From positions 53,433,328-53,497,327 of the forward strand of contig CM038464.1 in the NCBI GenBank assembly GCA_021464415.1: a DNA stretch of 64,000 nt, in the 5' to 3' direction. Positions 44,086 to 57,699 of the stretch are shown piece by piece; within the stretch, counting starts at the first letter, position 1; every line of letters begins with the position of its first letter. The notes under the pieces were generated by a model. It was not told the origin of the DNA. It made no database searches and worked only from the letters and a program-made list of their open reading frames with translations. A program made the position numbers and the translations under genes. Source of the DNA: Lonicera japonica. Lineage: Eukaryota; Streptophyta; Magnoliopsida; Dipsacales; Caprifoliaceae.

Positions 44086-44311
44086 ATATAGTGTTTATCA
44101 TTATTCAAAAGTTAAATTTTATAAAACATTTAATTGGTATCTAAAAAAAATATTTTGAAAGTTGTTAACATGATTTAATAATTTAAACATGTACAAGTTG
44201 ACACGTCATTTTATGTGCATATAATTATTATATTATTTGAATGATTTTTATTTTTTTAGCTTTACATAGATGCATTTGGTGTTCAACTTTGGAGTAAGGA
44301 GAAAGAACTTA

Positions 44312-44633
44312 GGCCTCGTTTGGTTCACGGATTTTAGTACTCGGGAAAGAAAAGCCGTTCCTTTCCTTTGCTTGGTAAGTATAAATTCCGAAAACACTTT
44401 ACCGAAAGAGGAGAAAGTATGGGGTAAAATCATTCCTCCCAAAACACATGGGATTGATTTTCCCATGTGATTTCCAAGCATTTATTACACAAATTTTAAA
44501 CAATAATACTCTTACCTAAATACTTTCCATGGTTTACCAAACATAAAAAAGAAAATTTGATAGGAAATTTACTTTCCCACCTCCATGAAAAAAATAGGGA
44601 AACTAATTTCCTTTCCGTGAACCAAACGAAGCC
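44312..44633. mobile_element. Tourist-like MITE, copy C (322 bp)
   Basis: Terminal inverted repeat GGCCTCGTTTGGTTCACGGA, with the right end differing at one base, flanked on both sides by TTA. Best preserved of the three copies in this window. Confidence 0.88.
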
Positions 44634-46922
44634 TTAGAGTTTATAATAGTCAAAGCTACAACACACGGTAGAGAAATCTATCCCCTTCTCTAATTGAAAT
44701 GCACTTCGATTGTTTTTTTCAGTCTTTGATGAGATGTTTCTACACTCTTAAATGCGAAACTTATCTCTACTTATGAATTTGAACCTACTATTAATTCAAA
44801 AAATTGCACCTAGAAAAATCAAATATAAGATATCTTGCTAAATACTTATCCTACGTGTATATATTTAATTGGTGCAACATTAGTTAAATATATATTTATG
44901 ATTATAGCAGTATTTTTGTTTTTGTTTGACCATATTAGCCTCGATGTATGGCCAAATACTCACACTTGTCCTGCATGCCGTGTTCTGGTAACAGCGAGGA
45001 AGCATTTTGATACACACGTGGTGGTTTGGCGTTAGGCCCTGGCATCAAATTGGCGCGGGGGGTAATTTGTTTGACCACACGCGGTGCTACTCTACACTCA
45101 AATCGAATAAAATCACAAACGGTTTTTGTTAAAGTAAGATCTAATTATTATAAGTAAAATGTGTAACAATTTAATGCTAAATTTTTTAAGCAAATTCAAT
45201 GCTATTTTGGTTATAATTCTATAAATTTTCACTAGATACTTACGGTAAAATAAACTTAAGCACTAATTTGATTTGAGATTTTTTTTCGTTTTAGAATTTT
45301 AAATTAATAAATTCATACTAAAAGTTTATTACATTTTATGTTAAAAAGTTAAATTATAAGTTAAGTAGTCTCAAAATTTTCAAGTGGAATTACCATTTTA
45401 AATTTCTGAAACCATTAAAAATTCGAACAAGACCACGATTAATTGCGGATAATATTTTGGTTATGTTTGATTATAATATGTTGGATTGACATTATGAATA
45501 AAATACATTGATTGTTTTTACAATGCTTTCTATATTTAAATGGAAATAAACATGTTAGAATGTATTGTGGTGAATTTTTACCTTTTATGATACTAACCAA
45601 ATAGGCAAAGAGCATTTTATTTGCAGGAAAAACTTCTTCGATTCTAAAATAGATCAAAAACTATTGCAGTTAGTTTTTAATTAAAAAATACACCACCTGT
45701 CTTCAAATAAAAAAGAGCTCAATATAAATTAACTAGAAAATAAAGGGCATTCGTGTTAGGATGATCTCAATTCCATGAAAAAATCATTTTTGTAATTATT
45801 ATTATTTTGTAGTCCATCATTTTGCTAAAGTCAAATAAATTTTGCGTTCGATATGGTTAATAAATTTTCATCGTGAGTGTGACATCCGACTCTCCATTGT
45901 TAGAGTACTTTTGTAAGATTAATCTGTTAAATGTCAATAACTTATTTATCTATAGGCACGAAGTGCAACTTTATTCAAAATTATGTGATGCTATTGATCA
46001 TTAATTTGTCACGACCGTGACATCCGACTCTTAAAGGCTTAACAAACCGTTTATTAATTTATGCTTAACATTAATACGTACTTAATTACAAGCTTCCTGA
46101 GCAAAAGGGATGCATATGAGATTTATACGCATGGATATAGATAACTTAAAATGAGAAAATAGAAGTAATAGAGAGTACGTAGTTCACAGTAACTTCGTAA
46201 GGAGTTATTTCTTGAGGCCAACTTTGAGTGTTACAAAATTTTTAAAATAACTTTCAACAAATTAAAGTAGAAAGAGGAGAACAAAGATTATATAGTTATT
46301 ACAGGAAAGGGAAGAAGAAGGTAAATTTACACTTAAAATTCAGATTTGGAGAGAAATAAACCATTATAATTCGGAATCGAATATAATTACCAGCCCCATT
46401 ATACTTGAAAATAAACAAAATATTTATACCTCTGAAATCTAGAAGAATTGAAAGTTTGACTTAACAGAAACCAAAGACCACCTAAGATTTTGTCCTTTAT
46501 AACATCAATGAGCGTGGAATCTACATTTGTATTTATTGAACAGTATTAATATTTTATTTTTGAACGTGCAACCAAAATATTTATCAATTTACTATTATTT
46601 GGATACTATATTCGTTTTTTATCTTGTTCTTTGTTTTTTTTTTTTTTTTGGTTCTGAGTGTTAAAAGTTTGTAATACAAGGTAAGTGCTAATTGGCGTCT
46701 GAAATAGATGAGAGGATTGGTCAAGGTTCGTATTTTGTTATTATTATAAAAAAAAATTAAAGTAAAAATAATAATTTACATTTATTATTATATTTAGAGA
46801 TGCACTCACATGGGTAGCACTCTTAACCTATATAACACTCTTAGTGGGTGCACATATATAGATATACACATGGAATTAGATTAGCGCAAATAAAACATAA
46901 TTGATCTTTGGATATATATGAT
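44634..46922. other. Intergenic, nothing firm
   Basis: AT-rich except for a GC-richer patch at about 44990-45095. No gene or bounded element is seen. Confidence 0.35.
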
Positions 46923-47190
46923 GGCTCGTTTGGGTCCAGTGCTACATTCCATTCCAAAACAATTTCCGGTGCAAGTTTTAACATCCCCTTCCCCCAAAGC
47001 TTAAATATTTGATATACACATGAATAAATAATTTTTTTTCCAATTAGAAAATATAAATATTGTATACATGCAATTTTTGTAAAATATTGTCTCTTTTAAT
47101 TGTAATAGTACTATTCCCGGTTGAACCAAACACATATTAGTGAGTGTATTCCCATTTCGCCCATTCCATCCCATCGAACCAAACGAGCCC
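46923..47190. mobile_element. MITE with CTCGTTTGG ends (about 268 bp)
   Basis: The left end GGCTCGTTTGGGTCC and the inverted right end GGGCTCGTTTGGTTCGATGG are related, and CATTCCATTCC / CCATTCCATCCCATC words lie just inside each. No clear target duplication is seen, so the superfamily is not assigned. It is distinct from the 44312 family beyond the first few bases. Confidence 0.65.
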
Positions 47191-47749
47191 TTAGTGTTTA
47201 GCTTGTATGAGGTACCTAGTTTGAAACCCCTCCCCATATATCTATTTTTATGTTAAAAAAAATGGTATAGCTATTAGTATTTCAAACGAGTCCTCTAATA
47301 TTCCAATATGGCATTTAATGATTTCTTTTTTTGTATTCTCAAGAACACTTTATTTTCATTTGCATGAGATGGATTTTGAAAAAAATCACAAGTGCCTCCT
47401 ACCAATAATTATTGGATCCGACACTGATATATAGTGTATGAAATTACCCCCTCAATTTTAAATATATGAGACTACCTGCATACGCAATACTTGTAAAACT
47501 CAAATGTATAAAATTTTATGAAAAAGTTTGAACAAAAGTGAATGATAGTCTTGTTGTATACTTTGCTTGTAGAATGTTTAAGAGCAAATGTTCAATTCTT
47601 TAGTTAGCAAGTTTTGTACGAAAAACAAATTGCAAGGTCAAAATAGGCATTTCAAAAATTTAACACAATTTCACTGATGGTTACAATATGCTTGACTTTA
47701 TATACAGCATAACATAATATAGATATTTGATACACGGTTAATGGGGGTG

Positions 47750-48136
47750 GGTAATTAGCAAAAATGACCCCCTAAAATATGACATGAATCCCTCGCTCAT
47801 TCTAAAATTCAATTTTCGATTGAAATATCCTTGAAGTTTTTAATTTTTCCTCACTCGTCGTCTAAAACTAGAAAACAATAGAAGGAAAACTCACATGATT
47901 GTCACGAGCCAATCTTTTAAGGAGGTTTTTTTTGATGTTTCAACTAAAATTAGAAACTATAAAGATACTTCAATTGAAATTAAAAACTTTAAGAATGTTT
48001 CAACCAAAATTAAAAAAAAAATTATGAATGTTTCAACTGAAATTAGAAACTTTATGGCTGCTTTAACTAGAAATTGAATTTTAGGGATAAGCAAGAGATT
48101 TGAATCAAAATTTAAAAGTTATTTTTACTAATTACC
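47750..48136. mobile_element. Inverted-repeat element carrying a minisatellite
   Basis: GGTAATTAGCAAAAATGACC at the left (47750) and its inverted counterpart GGTAATTAGTAAAAATAACT at the right (48136) start arms that remain similar for about 65 bp, as far as TAAAATTCAATTT. The centre (47935-48060) is a repeat of about 36 bp. No transposase, and the target duplication is unclear. Confidence 0.6.
47935..48062. repeat. Minisatellite, about 36 nt unit, four imperfect copies
   Basis: The units contain TTTCAACTxAAATTAxAAAC words. On the plus strand they stay in one open frame (47895-48077) giving a 12-residue periodic peptide (VSTKIRNYKDTS-like), but the reading frame is short and AT-driven, so coding is doubtful. 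Confidence 0.65.
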
Positions 48137-49330
48137 TCAGTTAATACTACGCACTCAAAAAGCCCCACGAAAAAATTAGTCCGTAAATATACTTTACACT
48201 ATCTTGATTAAAGTGATTTTTGTATGTTTAGAATCTGACTTAATTAATACACTGCACTATAAGAGATTACTAGCCATTGTAACAATAGTATTGACCCTTA
48301 TTAATTTTTTTCTTGGAATTTCAGCTAGGTCACTTTACTAACAGTTTGGTTAGTGGCACGAATACGTTCCCAATATCATTTAAAAAAAATGTTACATTTA
48401 CTAAAAAAATTATTACTTTTTCTCATTATAAATGAGAAGTGTACAAAAAATACGTATGGATTTTCTTACTCGATCAATTTTCGATAATATAATTATACTT
48501 TCGTTTATGTATGAACATGAAAGTTGGCAAGTTTTAAATTATTATTTTTTTCGTCTATGTCAAGAATATTTGGACTAATTTCCATGCACCTCAATTAATT
48601 TTTTTCATAAAGAATAGGGAGTATTTAATGTTTTAATCATTAATTAAAAAAATAAAAAAAAATAGTGTATGTTAATAAAATAATCAACTTTTTTTTAAAA
48701 AAAGTGTTATAAAATAAATTAAAATGTATCAATAACAACACCCAAAAAATATTAACTATTGATTATTAAAAATTTTATATATAGCGTTATTTAACCTGTA
48801 GAGTTCCGAGTCAAACTTAATTCTTCGAAACTTAAAATGGCTAATTACTAAATTAACCTCTGTAATTATAAGTTTCAATTGAAGTACTTGATATGATGAC
48901 GCCAAATAAACTCACGTAAAATAATTTCGCTACCCAATGTTACGACGGTTTTAGACTAGCTAGCTAGTTATTACGTAGGAATATATATGATACACTACTT
49001 TTTAAGTAGCGGCCAATTTATTTAGTCAACCTTAAATTGATTTTGTTTTGGCAAAATACACCGGTATTTGAGCCTGCCATGCGTGGATGAAAACTATAGG
49101 TCCTGTTTGTAAGATCATGAAGAAATTGATTTTCACTGACACAAAATTGATGCAGCACACATTAATCATTACGATTCTCCAAATCTTACATGAATAGGCT
49201 TAAGTCTTATTTGGATAGATAAAAGGGTAACAAATTTCGTTTTCCAACGAAAATTATGCCGATAATACGGTTTTGTGTGTTTCCCTTCTTCCTTTTTTTT
49301 TTGTCTCAAAATAATTTTCAAAACACATAT
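48137..49330. other. Intergenic, nothing recognised
   Basis: AT-rich sequence up to the copia target duplication. Confidence 0.35.
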
Positions 49331-51503
49331 GCATCCGTTGAAGGAAATTATTATGTATAATATGCTATTATTTAGATAGAATATAAAGTAAAAATTTTAT
49401 TGGATAAATTATGTATTATGCCTCGTATTAAGTTTTTTTGTTAACTCTATTTATTATTGTATTTATGTTATATTTAAAAAAATTATTTAATAAAAAGCAT
49501 AATTGAGTTATTCTCACAACAAGTTATCAGAATATTCAGAACTAATAATCCTAACTCTAAAAAATTTCAAGTCGCCGGCCGCTATCACCATTGGTCTTCT
49601 TTCTCGTCACCCAACCTTCAAAGTATGTATGAATATTGAAATAAATAAACAAAAACAGTACATTAATATTTATATATACTTGCCGAATGATGCTCAATAC
49701 ATGTTGTTTAGTTTCATATATATCTACAGATTGAAAAATATCTAAGCATAATATTATCGACACGTACTTTTTAACCCCTAATAATGGGCTACTATTAAAA
49801 TTAAATATATTTACTCCGCTCTTATTATAAATATTTTTGTTTTAATGTAGTGATGTTATATATATATATATATATATATTCCGAATAGCATATATGTTAC
49901 TGATCGACCTTAACATAATTTAGCCTGACAATAAATGGATTTTGATTTATTGTAGCCCACCGTGTTCTGATTATTTCTTTCTTTAAAGGAGATAGCATAT
50001 TTGAAACTTTATTAATGTTTATATACAAGTTCATTGAACATAATACAACTGTATTTTTTTTTCTAGCCAAGGAAACATTGAACACTCTCTTAGACTTTTG
50101 TATTCTCTGTTTATAAACTTCCGTGGAGTTAGATTATTAAATACATTCCTATATTAAAATACTATTTTATATTATATGGATCTATTTAATTATTTAACTT
50201 TCATATTCTCTTTTTGTGAACTCTTGAGTCACCTTATGAATTCTAATCTTATATTAAAATATATTGTATTAAATTAGATAAATAGATCTATTTATTATAC
50301 TTCCATTTTATGTGTTCATAAAGACATAAATTTCTGTAGAGTTTTCAAATAGGTGAATGTGCTGTATTTTATACATAATTTTTTTTAAATATGTTTAGAA
50401 TCTTGGACCTGTATTTTTTTTCTTTCCAAGATGGATAGTGAATTACTTAATTTTACATCATCTTTCTTTTAATATTATTTATATTTGGTTCAATAATAAA
50501 GGATTTCTATATATTTTTCCTTTAATAGTATTCTGCATTATTACTCAAAAAGTGTGGGTTTTGGTTCACTTCAATAATAAAGATATATAAATACCTACTT
50601 TCCTTCAGCAACATTACATTTTTTTTTTTTTGATCAAACTCAAACCTGTTATCTGCTGCATAGTTAATTACTGAATTTTCGTACGTAGTTATATTACCTA
50701 TTTGACAATTGTATGGACCCGAATATATATAATGACATTCCTTAAGAATTTTTTTTGTTGACTTTTGAATAATTCCCTGGCTTAAATATTTGTTTTGGTT
50801 TTATTTGGTTTGCTTTGGTTTTATTTTTATTATAGTTTAGCATTATATATATAAATTATTTATATATGAATATACTGTTATGAAGCATTCCGTTATATAT
50901 ATATTTCCGTGCTTTTCCTCTCAGGTGTTAGCATAAATAAATACATTCTTATTATAATTACTATGAAGAGCTCCATATTTGTTCACATTCTTCCCCCACT
51001 GTTTTCTTTTTCCATTGGAAATTCAAATTACTTTATATTTAATTATCAACCAGATTACTTTCTATTTTTTGATCAATTTTCTCTCCAAGGTATTTTTAAT
51101 CAATAGTACTTGTTTATTAATTATTTTGGTTACTGATTTATTCTTCAATTATATGATGGCTTTTTAATTGCCGAATATTATATTTTGCTGTTGAATAATA
51201 TTATACATAATTTTTTTTATATCAATTAAATTTATAATTGCTATAATTGAGTTAAATTAGCATGCTAAGAAAATTTGAATATTACTTATATTAATTGTTT
51301 TATTTAGCATGTCATAAATTTGAAAGCTTCCATGATGATGAAAGTTTATGCGCATTATAATTATTATGATAAAGTATTTTCATATAGCATCAAAAAATGT
51401 GACCATTATGGATCTTGGTTTTGAAATCTAATTCATATTCTTGAAAAATAACTCACATGGATGTACTTATAATTGTGCAATATTCTCTCTATTGTTTATT
51501 AAG

Positions 51504-52560
51504 ATGGCTGACCCAACTTGACCAGAATTTGACATTTTAGACTCAGAAGGATTTGAGTACCATCGGTGAGTTTTTGATGTAGAAACATCTTTTGTGACTA
51601 AAGAATACTCTGCCACAGTTGCTAACCCCAAAGACCCTACAAATAAAGGGCCGTCTGACAAGGTGAAAGCAAATACATTAATATTTCTAAAGAGACATAT
51701 TGATCCCAGCCTATGTTAAGATTACCTTTAGTTGAAGACACCTAAAGAACTATGGGATGCCCTTAAGGGACGTTTTAGGAACATTCATGATACTTTGCTC
51801 CTCCCAGAATTGATCGTTCATGGAATAAAATCCGCTTGCTTAACTATAAAAGGGTTAACGACTTCAATAAGGACATGTTGCACCTAAAGGCACGTCTCAA
51901 CTTCTGTGAAAAGGATCTCACGGAAGATGATATGATTCAAAAAACTATTTTCACTTTTCCTACTTTAGCACTTGTACTAGCGAACCAATATAAGCTCGAG
52001 TACAATAACAAAAGAATCACAACATTTAATAAGTTGATCAACCTACTAAAAATGGCTGAAAGACAAAATGAGGTTCTTTTGAATAACAATGCCAGGCTTG
52101 TCGGGACAAAGAGAATTCCTGAAGCTAATTACAGTAAAATAAATAATGAAAATAACCTCAATGCAAAGGGGGTTGGATGTGCTGATCCCTACCCACATGG
52201 CAACAATGCATAACGTAGAAATGGATGTATGAGTCATGGTGCGGGTCGTGGAGGCTCTTCTAAAGTATGGAGAAGAAATAGTACTATTGGACTTAGTGCT
52301 CAGGGAAATAAGATGAAAAATACACCTAAGAACCTCCGGTCAAAAAAGAAAGAGTTGGGGATGAGACATATTACAGGTGTGGAGTTGCTGGGCACTGGTA
52401 CATGAACTGGATTGCAAGCGCTAAAGTAGTAGTGAGTTACAAGAGATATTGAGACTCTAAAGAACAAGAATATCATTTTATTAATGAAGAAGATAATGAC
52501 GCTGATTCAACTTCACAATCGCAGACTTTAGTGGCAAGAATGACTTTACTTAGTCAATGG
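51504..52560 (+). pseudogene. Copia gag remnant
   Basis: Begins MADPT followed by a stop, then PEFDILDSEGFEYHR and IFLKRHIDPSL. A frame change near 51835 leads to the long open stretch LNYKRVNDFNKDMLHLKARL. A degenerate zinc knuckle (YYRCGVAGHWYMN, near 52372) has lost its first and last Cys. Several stops and frameshifts make it non-functional. Confidence 0.8.
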
Positions 52561-52823
52561 ATGCACTTAATTTTGACTAATCTGCTTTATTCAATTTATT
52601 TTTCAAAAATAGTTGAATAAGCATATTGCTTAATTTTTAATTAGACTATGGTTTTTTCTTAAAGTTTATAATTTATTAGATATATTATATTTCTGAACAA
52701 GATATTGGATTAATTATTGTTGGTTTTATTAATTAAATTTCGGACTTTATTTTGATGTATTTGATATGTTCGATTTTTTTATATACATGGTTTGGATTTT
52801 ATACTCGATTTCATTATTGTAAG

Positions 52824-54340
52824 AATGACTCAAGGAAAACTTGAATGTTTAATTGATAGTGCAACCACCCACACTATTTTAAGAAATTTGCAATTATTTG
52901 TTGAATTAAATAGCCCATAATTCCTTTATGACTACAATGATCAAATTATCGTAAGTAATAAAAGGGCGAGATACTGCTAAATTTTTGTTGCCTAACGGCA
53001 TATTATTTAAAGTCACATACGCTCTATGTACACCAAGAGCCTACCCGAACCCGTATTGAGTGTCAAAAATATTTGTGACAACGGTTTTCATATAAAAACT
53101 CACTGTGATAATGGAATAGAATACCTTTATATTACTTCTAATGAATGTGGAAGGAAACGCATTTTAGATAAACTAATGAGTCGATTTAGTGGATTGTACC
53201 TTACTACTATTCAGATCATTGAATCGTTTGCTGTCACCAATAATGAAATATGGGACACTGACTTATATAGGTTTTAACACGGCCGCTTAGGACATCTTGG
53301 TCGTGATATGATGATTCGTATTTTAAAGAACTCATATAGACATCCATTCTTTCAAGTAAAAAATAAAATGGGTCAAAAATTCGCCAAACTACAAGGTATC
53401 GATTCTAATACTGCTAAAAAACAAAACTTACCTTTTGAAGTACTGAAACACTACCCCCTCCCATTATGCCTCTTTGGTCATATCAAAAGCACATCACTCA
53501 TTTTGTAAAGCCTATTCTTTAGTAAAAAAAATGATCGAGACCTTCCTATAATAATATACAAAAGAAAATATCCCATTCTTACAAAAGATATAAGGAGATA
53601 TCTGTGGACCTATTCATCCAGAATGTGGACCATTCAAGTACGTTACAATTCTGCTGGATGCTTCGACACGCTGGTCACATGTCGCATTATTGTCCACAAA
53701 AAATGCTGCATTTGCAAAACTCCTAGCACATATTATACGTTTAAGGGTTCATCACCATAATCATCCTATCAAGTGTATAAGGCTTGATAATGTTAGAGAA
53801 TTTACATTAAAAATATTTGATGATTATTGCATGTTTATTGGGATCGATGTACAGCATCCTTTTCTTCATATGCATACATAAAATGGTCTCGCAAAAGCCA
53901 CCATAAAAAGGTTACAGATGGTGGCAAGGACATTAGTTATCTGCACTAACTTACTTATATCTGCATGGAGTTATGTAATATTACACTCAGCTTTACTTAT
54001 TCGTTTCAGACCCACTATTAGCCAACCATTTTTTACGTACTAGTTGGTAACTAGATATGAGTTAAGCATATTTGGCTCAGCAATATATGTATCAATTGTG
54101 CCCCCATAGTGCAATAAAATGGGTCCCAGATACGATTATGTATTTATGTTGGATATGAATCCCAACAAGTATCCGCTATTTGGAATCCTTGACAGACAAT
54201 CTCTTTATCGCTAAATTTGTGGATTGTAACTTCGATGAGACAGCCTTCCTGTCGTTAGGGGGAGATAGAAAAAAGGATTTTTCAAGGGAATGACAGGAAT
54301 TGTCGTGATTTGTTCCCATCATGTCTCGTTTTGATCCCCA
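52824..54340 (+). pseudogene. Copia protease and integrase remnant
   Basis: CLIDSATTHTIL near 52845 is the protease active-site region (Asp-Ser-Ala). HGRLGHLGRDMM near 53280 is the start of integrase (the zinc-binding His pair region). Core-domain pieces follow at about 53600-53900 and the C-terminal region to about 54340. Many stops and frame changes throughout. Confidence 0.75.
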
Positions 54341-54349
54341 CATTTAACA

Positions 54350-56550
54350 ATGTGAAAGTGAAGTGAAAAGAATAATTGATATTTAGAACGAAGCAGATTC
54401 GATGCCTGATGGGTTTACTAATATCGTAAAAGTGACTAGATCACATATACCAGCTGCAGATGTGCTTGAAAGGTTAGAAGTCCACAATAAGGGGCACGGC
54501 GTTGCATACAGAGATGCTGCAACCACACTTAGTGGATGTGTGATTAAGGCCATGGCTCCCTAAAGGAAGAGGGGGATACAACTTGGTTCGACTGACACTC
54601 ACCTAACGAAAAAAAGGGAGAGTATGGCACAAACCGATCCATTAATCATCAATAAAATGAACCTCTCTTATGAGATTATCCATGATTATAGTTATGTCCA
54701 TGAGACAATACTAGAGGATGCTCTGATGTTTGAAATGATTCCAGAGAATAAAGATATCTCAATGGATTATGAGAGGGCATATGAGTTGATGAAAAGATCT
54801 TCCATATATATTGATGATATATTTGCATACATTGTTACTCAAGAAATCATATAGCACGATGACGTCGAATCTCACTCTGTTGCAGAATGTCAACAAAGAG
54901 CAGATTAACCTAAATAGAAATAAGTAATCCAGGCAGAACTAGATATTCTTTGAAAAAAAGAGAGGCATTTGGTCCGGTAGTGTTAACCCCACCAAGTGTA
55001 AAGCCTATAAGACATAAATAGGTATTTGTCAAAAAGTGTAATGAGAAGAATGGAGTTCTAAGGTACAAGGCTTGCTTTGTGACACAAGGTTTCTCACAAC
55101 GCCCTGGAATTGACTACGAGAAAACATACTCTTTCATAGTGGATGTTATAACATTCCGCTACATAGTTAACTTGGTAGTTTTCAAAAGGCTAAAAATGCA
55201 GCTAATAAATGTGGTTACTGCATATCTTTGTGGGAATCTTTATTCAGAAATATATATGAAAGTGCCTGATGGCCTTATATTACCCAAGTTAAGTGACTCT
55301 AAACCGCGGAGTGCGTTTGCAATTAGGTTAAAATACTCACTTTATGGATTATAACAATCCGGACGGATGTGGTACACCTGTCTAAGTGACTATTTGATTG
55401 GGAAGGGGTATAAGAATAATGAATTATGCCATGCATATTCATAAAGAAAACAAGTCCCGGATTCGCAATTATAGCCGTATATGTCGATGGTATGAACATA
55501 ATAAGTACTCTTGATGAAATAAGAGAAATCACTAGCTACCTGAAATTCAAATTTTAGATGAATAATCTTGGAAAAAATCGATTATGTCTAGGTCTTGAAC
55601 TAGAATATCGAGTTTGTGGAATATTAATCCACCAGTCTGCATATGTTCAAAAGATGCTAAAATGATTCAACATGTATAAAACATATCCTGCAAGCACTCC
55701 CATGATCGGTCGAAATTTGGATCCAAGAAAAGATTCATTTCGTCCAAAAGAAGATGATGAAAAGGTGTTGGGAGCTAAAATTCCTTATCTAAATGCTATA
55801 TGCGCATTATTGTACTTGGCCCAATGTACTCTACCAGACATAACATTTTCAGTGAACTTGTTAACTAGATTTAGCTCAGTGCCAACACAGTGTCACTGCA
55901 ACGGTATCATAATATTTTTCAATATTTAAAAGAAACCATTGACTTGTGACTATTCTTTCCCTACAGAGAGGCAAAAGTAATTGCAGATTGCACAACAATC
56001 TCTAAAGTAAGTTGATGTCGAAAAGGTTAGCCCCTACATTGAAACCCCAAATGATATTTTGGTTACCTTTGCCGATGCAGGGTACCTCTTTGACCCACAT
56101 AAAGTTCGTTCCCAAATTGGTCATGTATTCACTATTGGGAACACATGAATATCTTGGAGATCAACCAAGCAAACTCTTGTGGCTATTTCCTCGAACTGTT
56201 CTGAGATCATCGCTCTACATGAGGCAGTTTGTGAGTGTATATGGTTAATGGTTATCATTCCACATATTCGAGAGACTAGTGGTTTGAGTTCTACCACTAA
56301 TGAGCCTACTTGCATTTATGAAGATAATGCAGCTTGCAATAAATATATGGAGCTAGGCTATATCAAAGGTGATAATACAAAATATATATCTCTAAAGTTT
56401 TACTATAATCAGCAACATCAGGCTCTCTTCAAGATTCAAGTAAGATCTGAGGAGAATGTAGCAGATTTGTTTACTAAATCTTTGCCTAAGGCTATATTTG
56501 AGAAACATGTGAAAAGCATAGGAATGCGTAGGCTTTCCAAACTCCCTTGA
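54350..56550 (+). pseudogene. Copia reverse transcriptase and RNase H remnant
   Basis: Open pieces at 54624-54854, 55079-55354, 55672-55929 and 56179-56550 align in order with copia reverse transcriptase (GIDYEKTYSFIVDVITFR, YSLYGL) and RNase H (EIIALHEAVCECIWL, YEDNAACN, ENVADLFTKSLPKAIFEKH). The catalytic motif YVDD is YVDG near 55479, and stops separate the pieces. Confidence 0.8.
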
Positions 56551-56599
56551 TTGATGTAAGAATTATGGAGAGTGTAGACTTAAAGAGAAGTCTAACACA

Positions 56600-57676
56600 C
56601 GAGGGGGTGCGCGCGCATCCCTGATGATTTCGGCAAATTTTGTTTTTAAAATAAAAATAAAAATAATAGGGACTTAGCCTAGAGAGAAGCAGCCGCGGCA
56701 CTCACAACACACACACACACACACTTTCGTCTCTCTCTCTCTCGTCTCTTTCTCTCTCTAGAAAATATTGAAGAACTCAAGTTCTTTTTAGGCTTATTTG
56801 TATTTTAATATAAAGATTTGTGTAGAATTTATATTGAAAATCTTTTTCCTTCATTAAGAGAGTGATTTGGGCATTTTTGATTGAGTTATCATTGTTGTGT
56901 TTAATTCGAAATTTGGGGGGTTGTTTCAAGATATTGGATCATTGAATTTCACTCAAGATTTGAAGGTATTGTATATATTTGATCCGAATTTGTTGTATTT
57001 TCGAATTTGCTGTGGTGCGCAATTTTTAGATATGCTGTGTGTGTATTTCGGTTGTCCCGTGTACTTGTTTCGGATCTGATTTGTTGTGTCTATTTGGAGC
57101 TATTTTTTGGAAGCTTTTTTAGCCTATTTTTCTTGAATCTGTGTGGCTGTGTTCTTTCTAAATTGGGTATTATTTTTCTAATTATGTTCTCGATTATTTT
57201 TATACTCGAGATCTATTTTGTAATATTGAATGCATTCTAAATCTATTCCTACTGTTGATATTAAATCTGTTTTGAGATCTGAAAGCTTAATGAATTATAT
57301 GTTTGATTTTGGTATTATTTAAATTTGAAAATTTGTGGTAATATTATTTTATAAATCTATTTTAGCTGTTGACCATTACTGTTGCAAAGATCTGTTTTAT
57401 ATGGCTGCGAAAATATGCTGAATCTATTTTTGATTATTACTGTTATTTCTACTGTTATTCTGAATTTGTTTTGAATCTGTTTCCACAGCTGTGTAATTTG
57501 TTTGTGATTATTATTATTGATGTATTTGTTCTTTGGTATTTTTTGTGAATTTGTTTGATTATATTTCTTTGTCAATATGATATTGTTAATTTGAAAAAGA
57601 TGTACTCGAATCCATCGATAACAATGTTGTTATTCAAATTGTGCACCCCGACTTCAAATTTCTGGCTACGTCACTG
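56600..57676. mobile_element. 1,077 bp insertion nested in the copia element
   Basis: Flanked by CTAACACA on both sides (56592-56599 and 57677-57684), an 8 bp target duplication. It interrupts sequence that is continuous in the related copia copy at 34075. The left end is GC-rich (GAGGGGGTGCGCGCGCATCC), then an (AC)n(TC)n stretch (56705-56760) and T-rich sequence; the right end reads GCACCCCGACTTCAAATTTC and finishes CACTG. No inverted termini and no coding sequence are evident. The superfamily is unknown (hAT-type would fit the 8 bp duplication). Confidence 0.65.
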
Positions 57677-57699
57677 CTAACACATACAGGTTATCGATC

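Noticed and set aside
49557..49763. Short open frames just inside the copia 5' LTR
   Set aside because: Leader region of the element, with no gag similarity.
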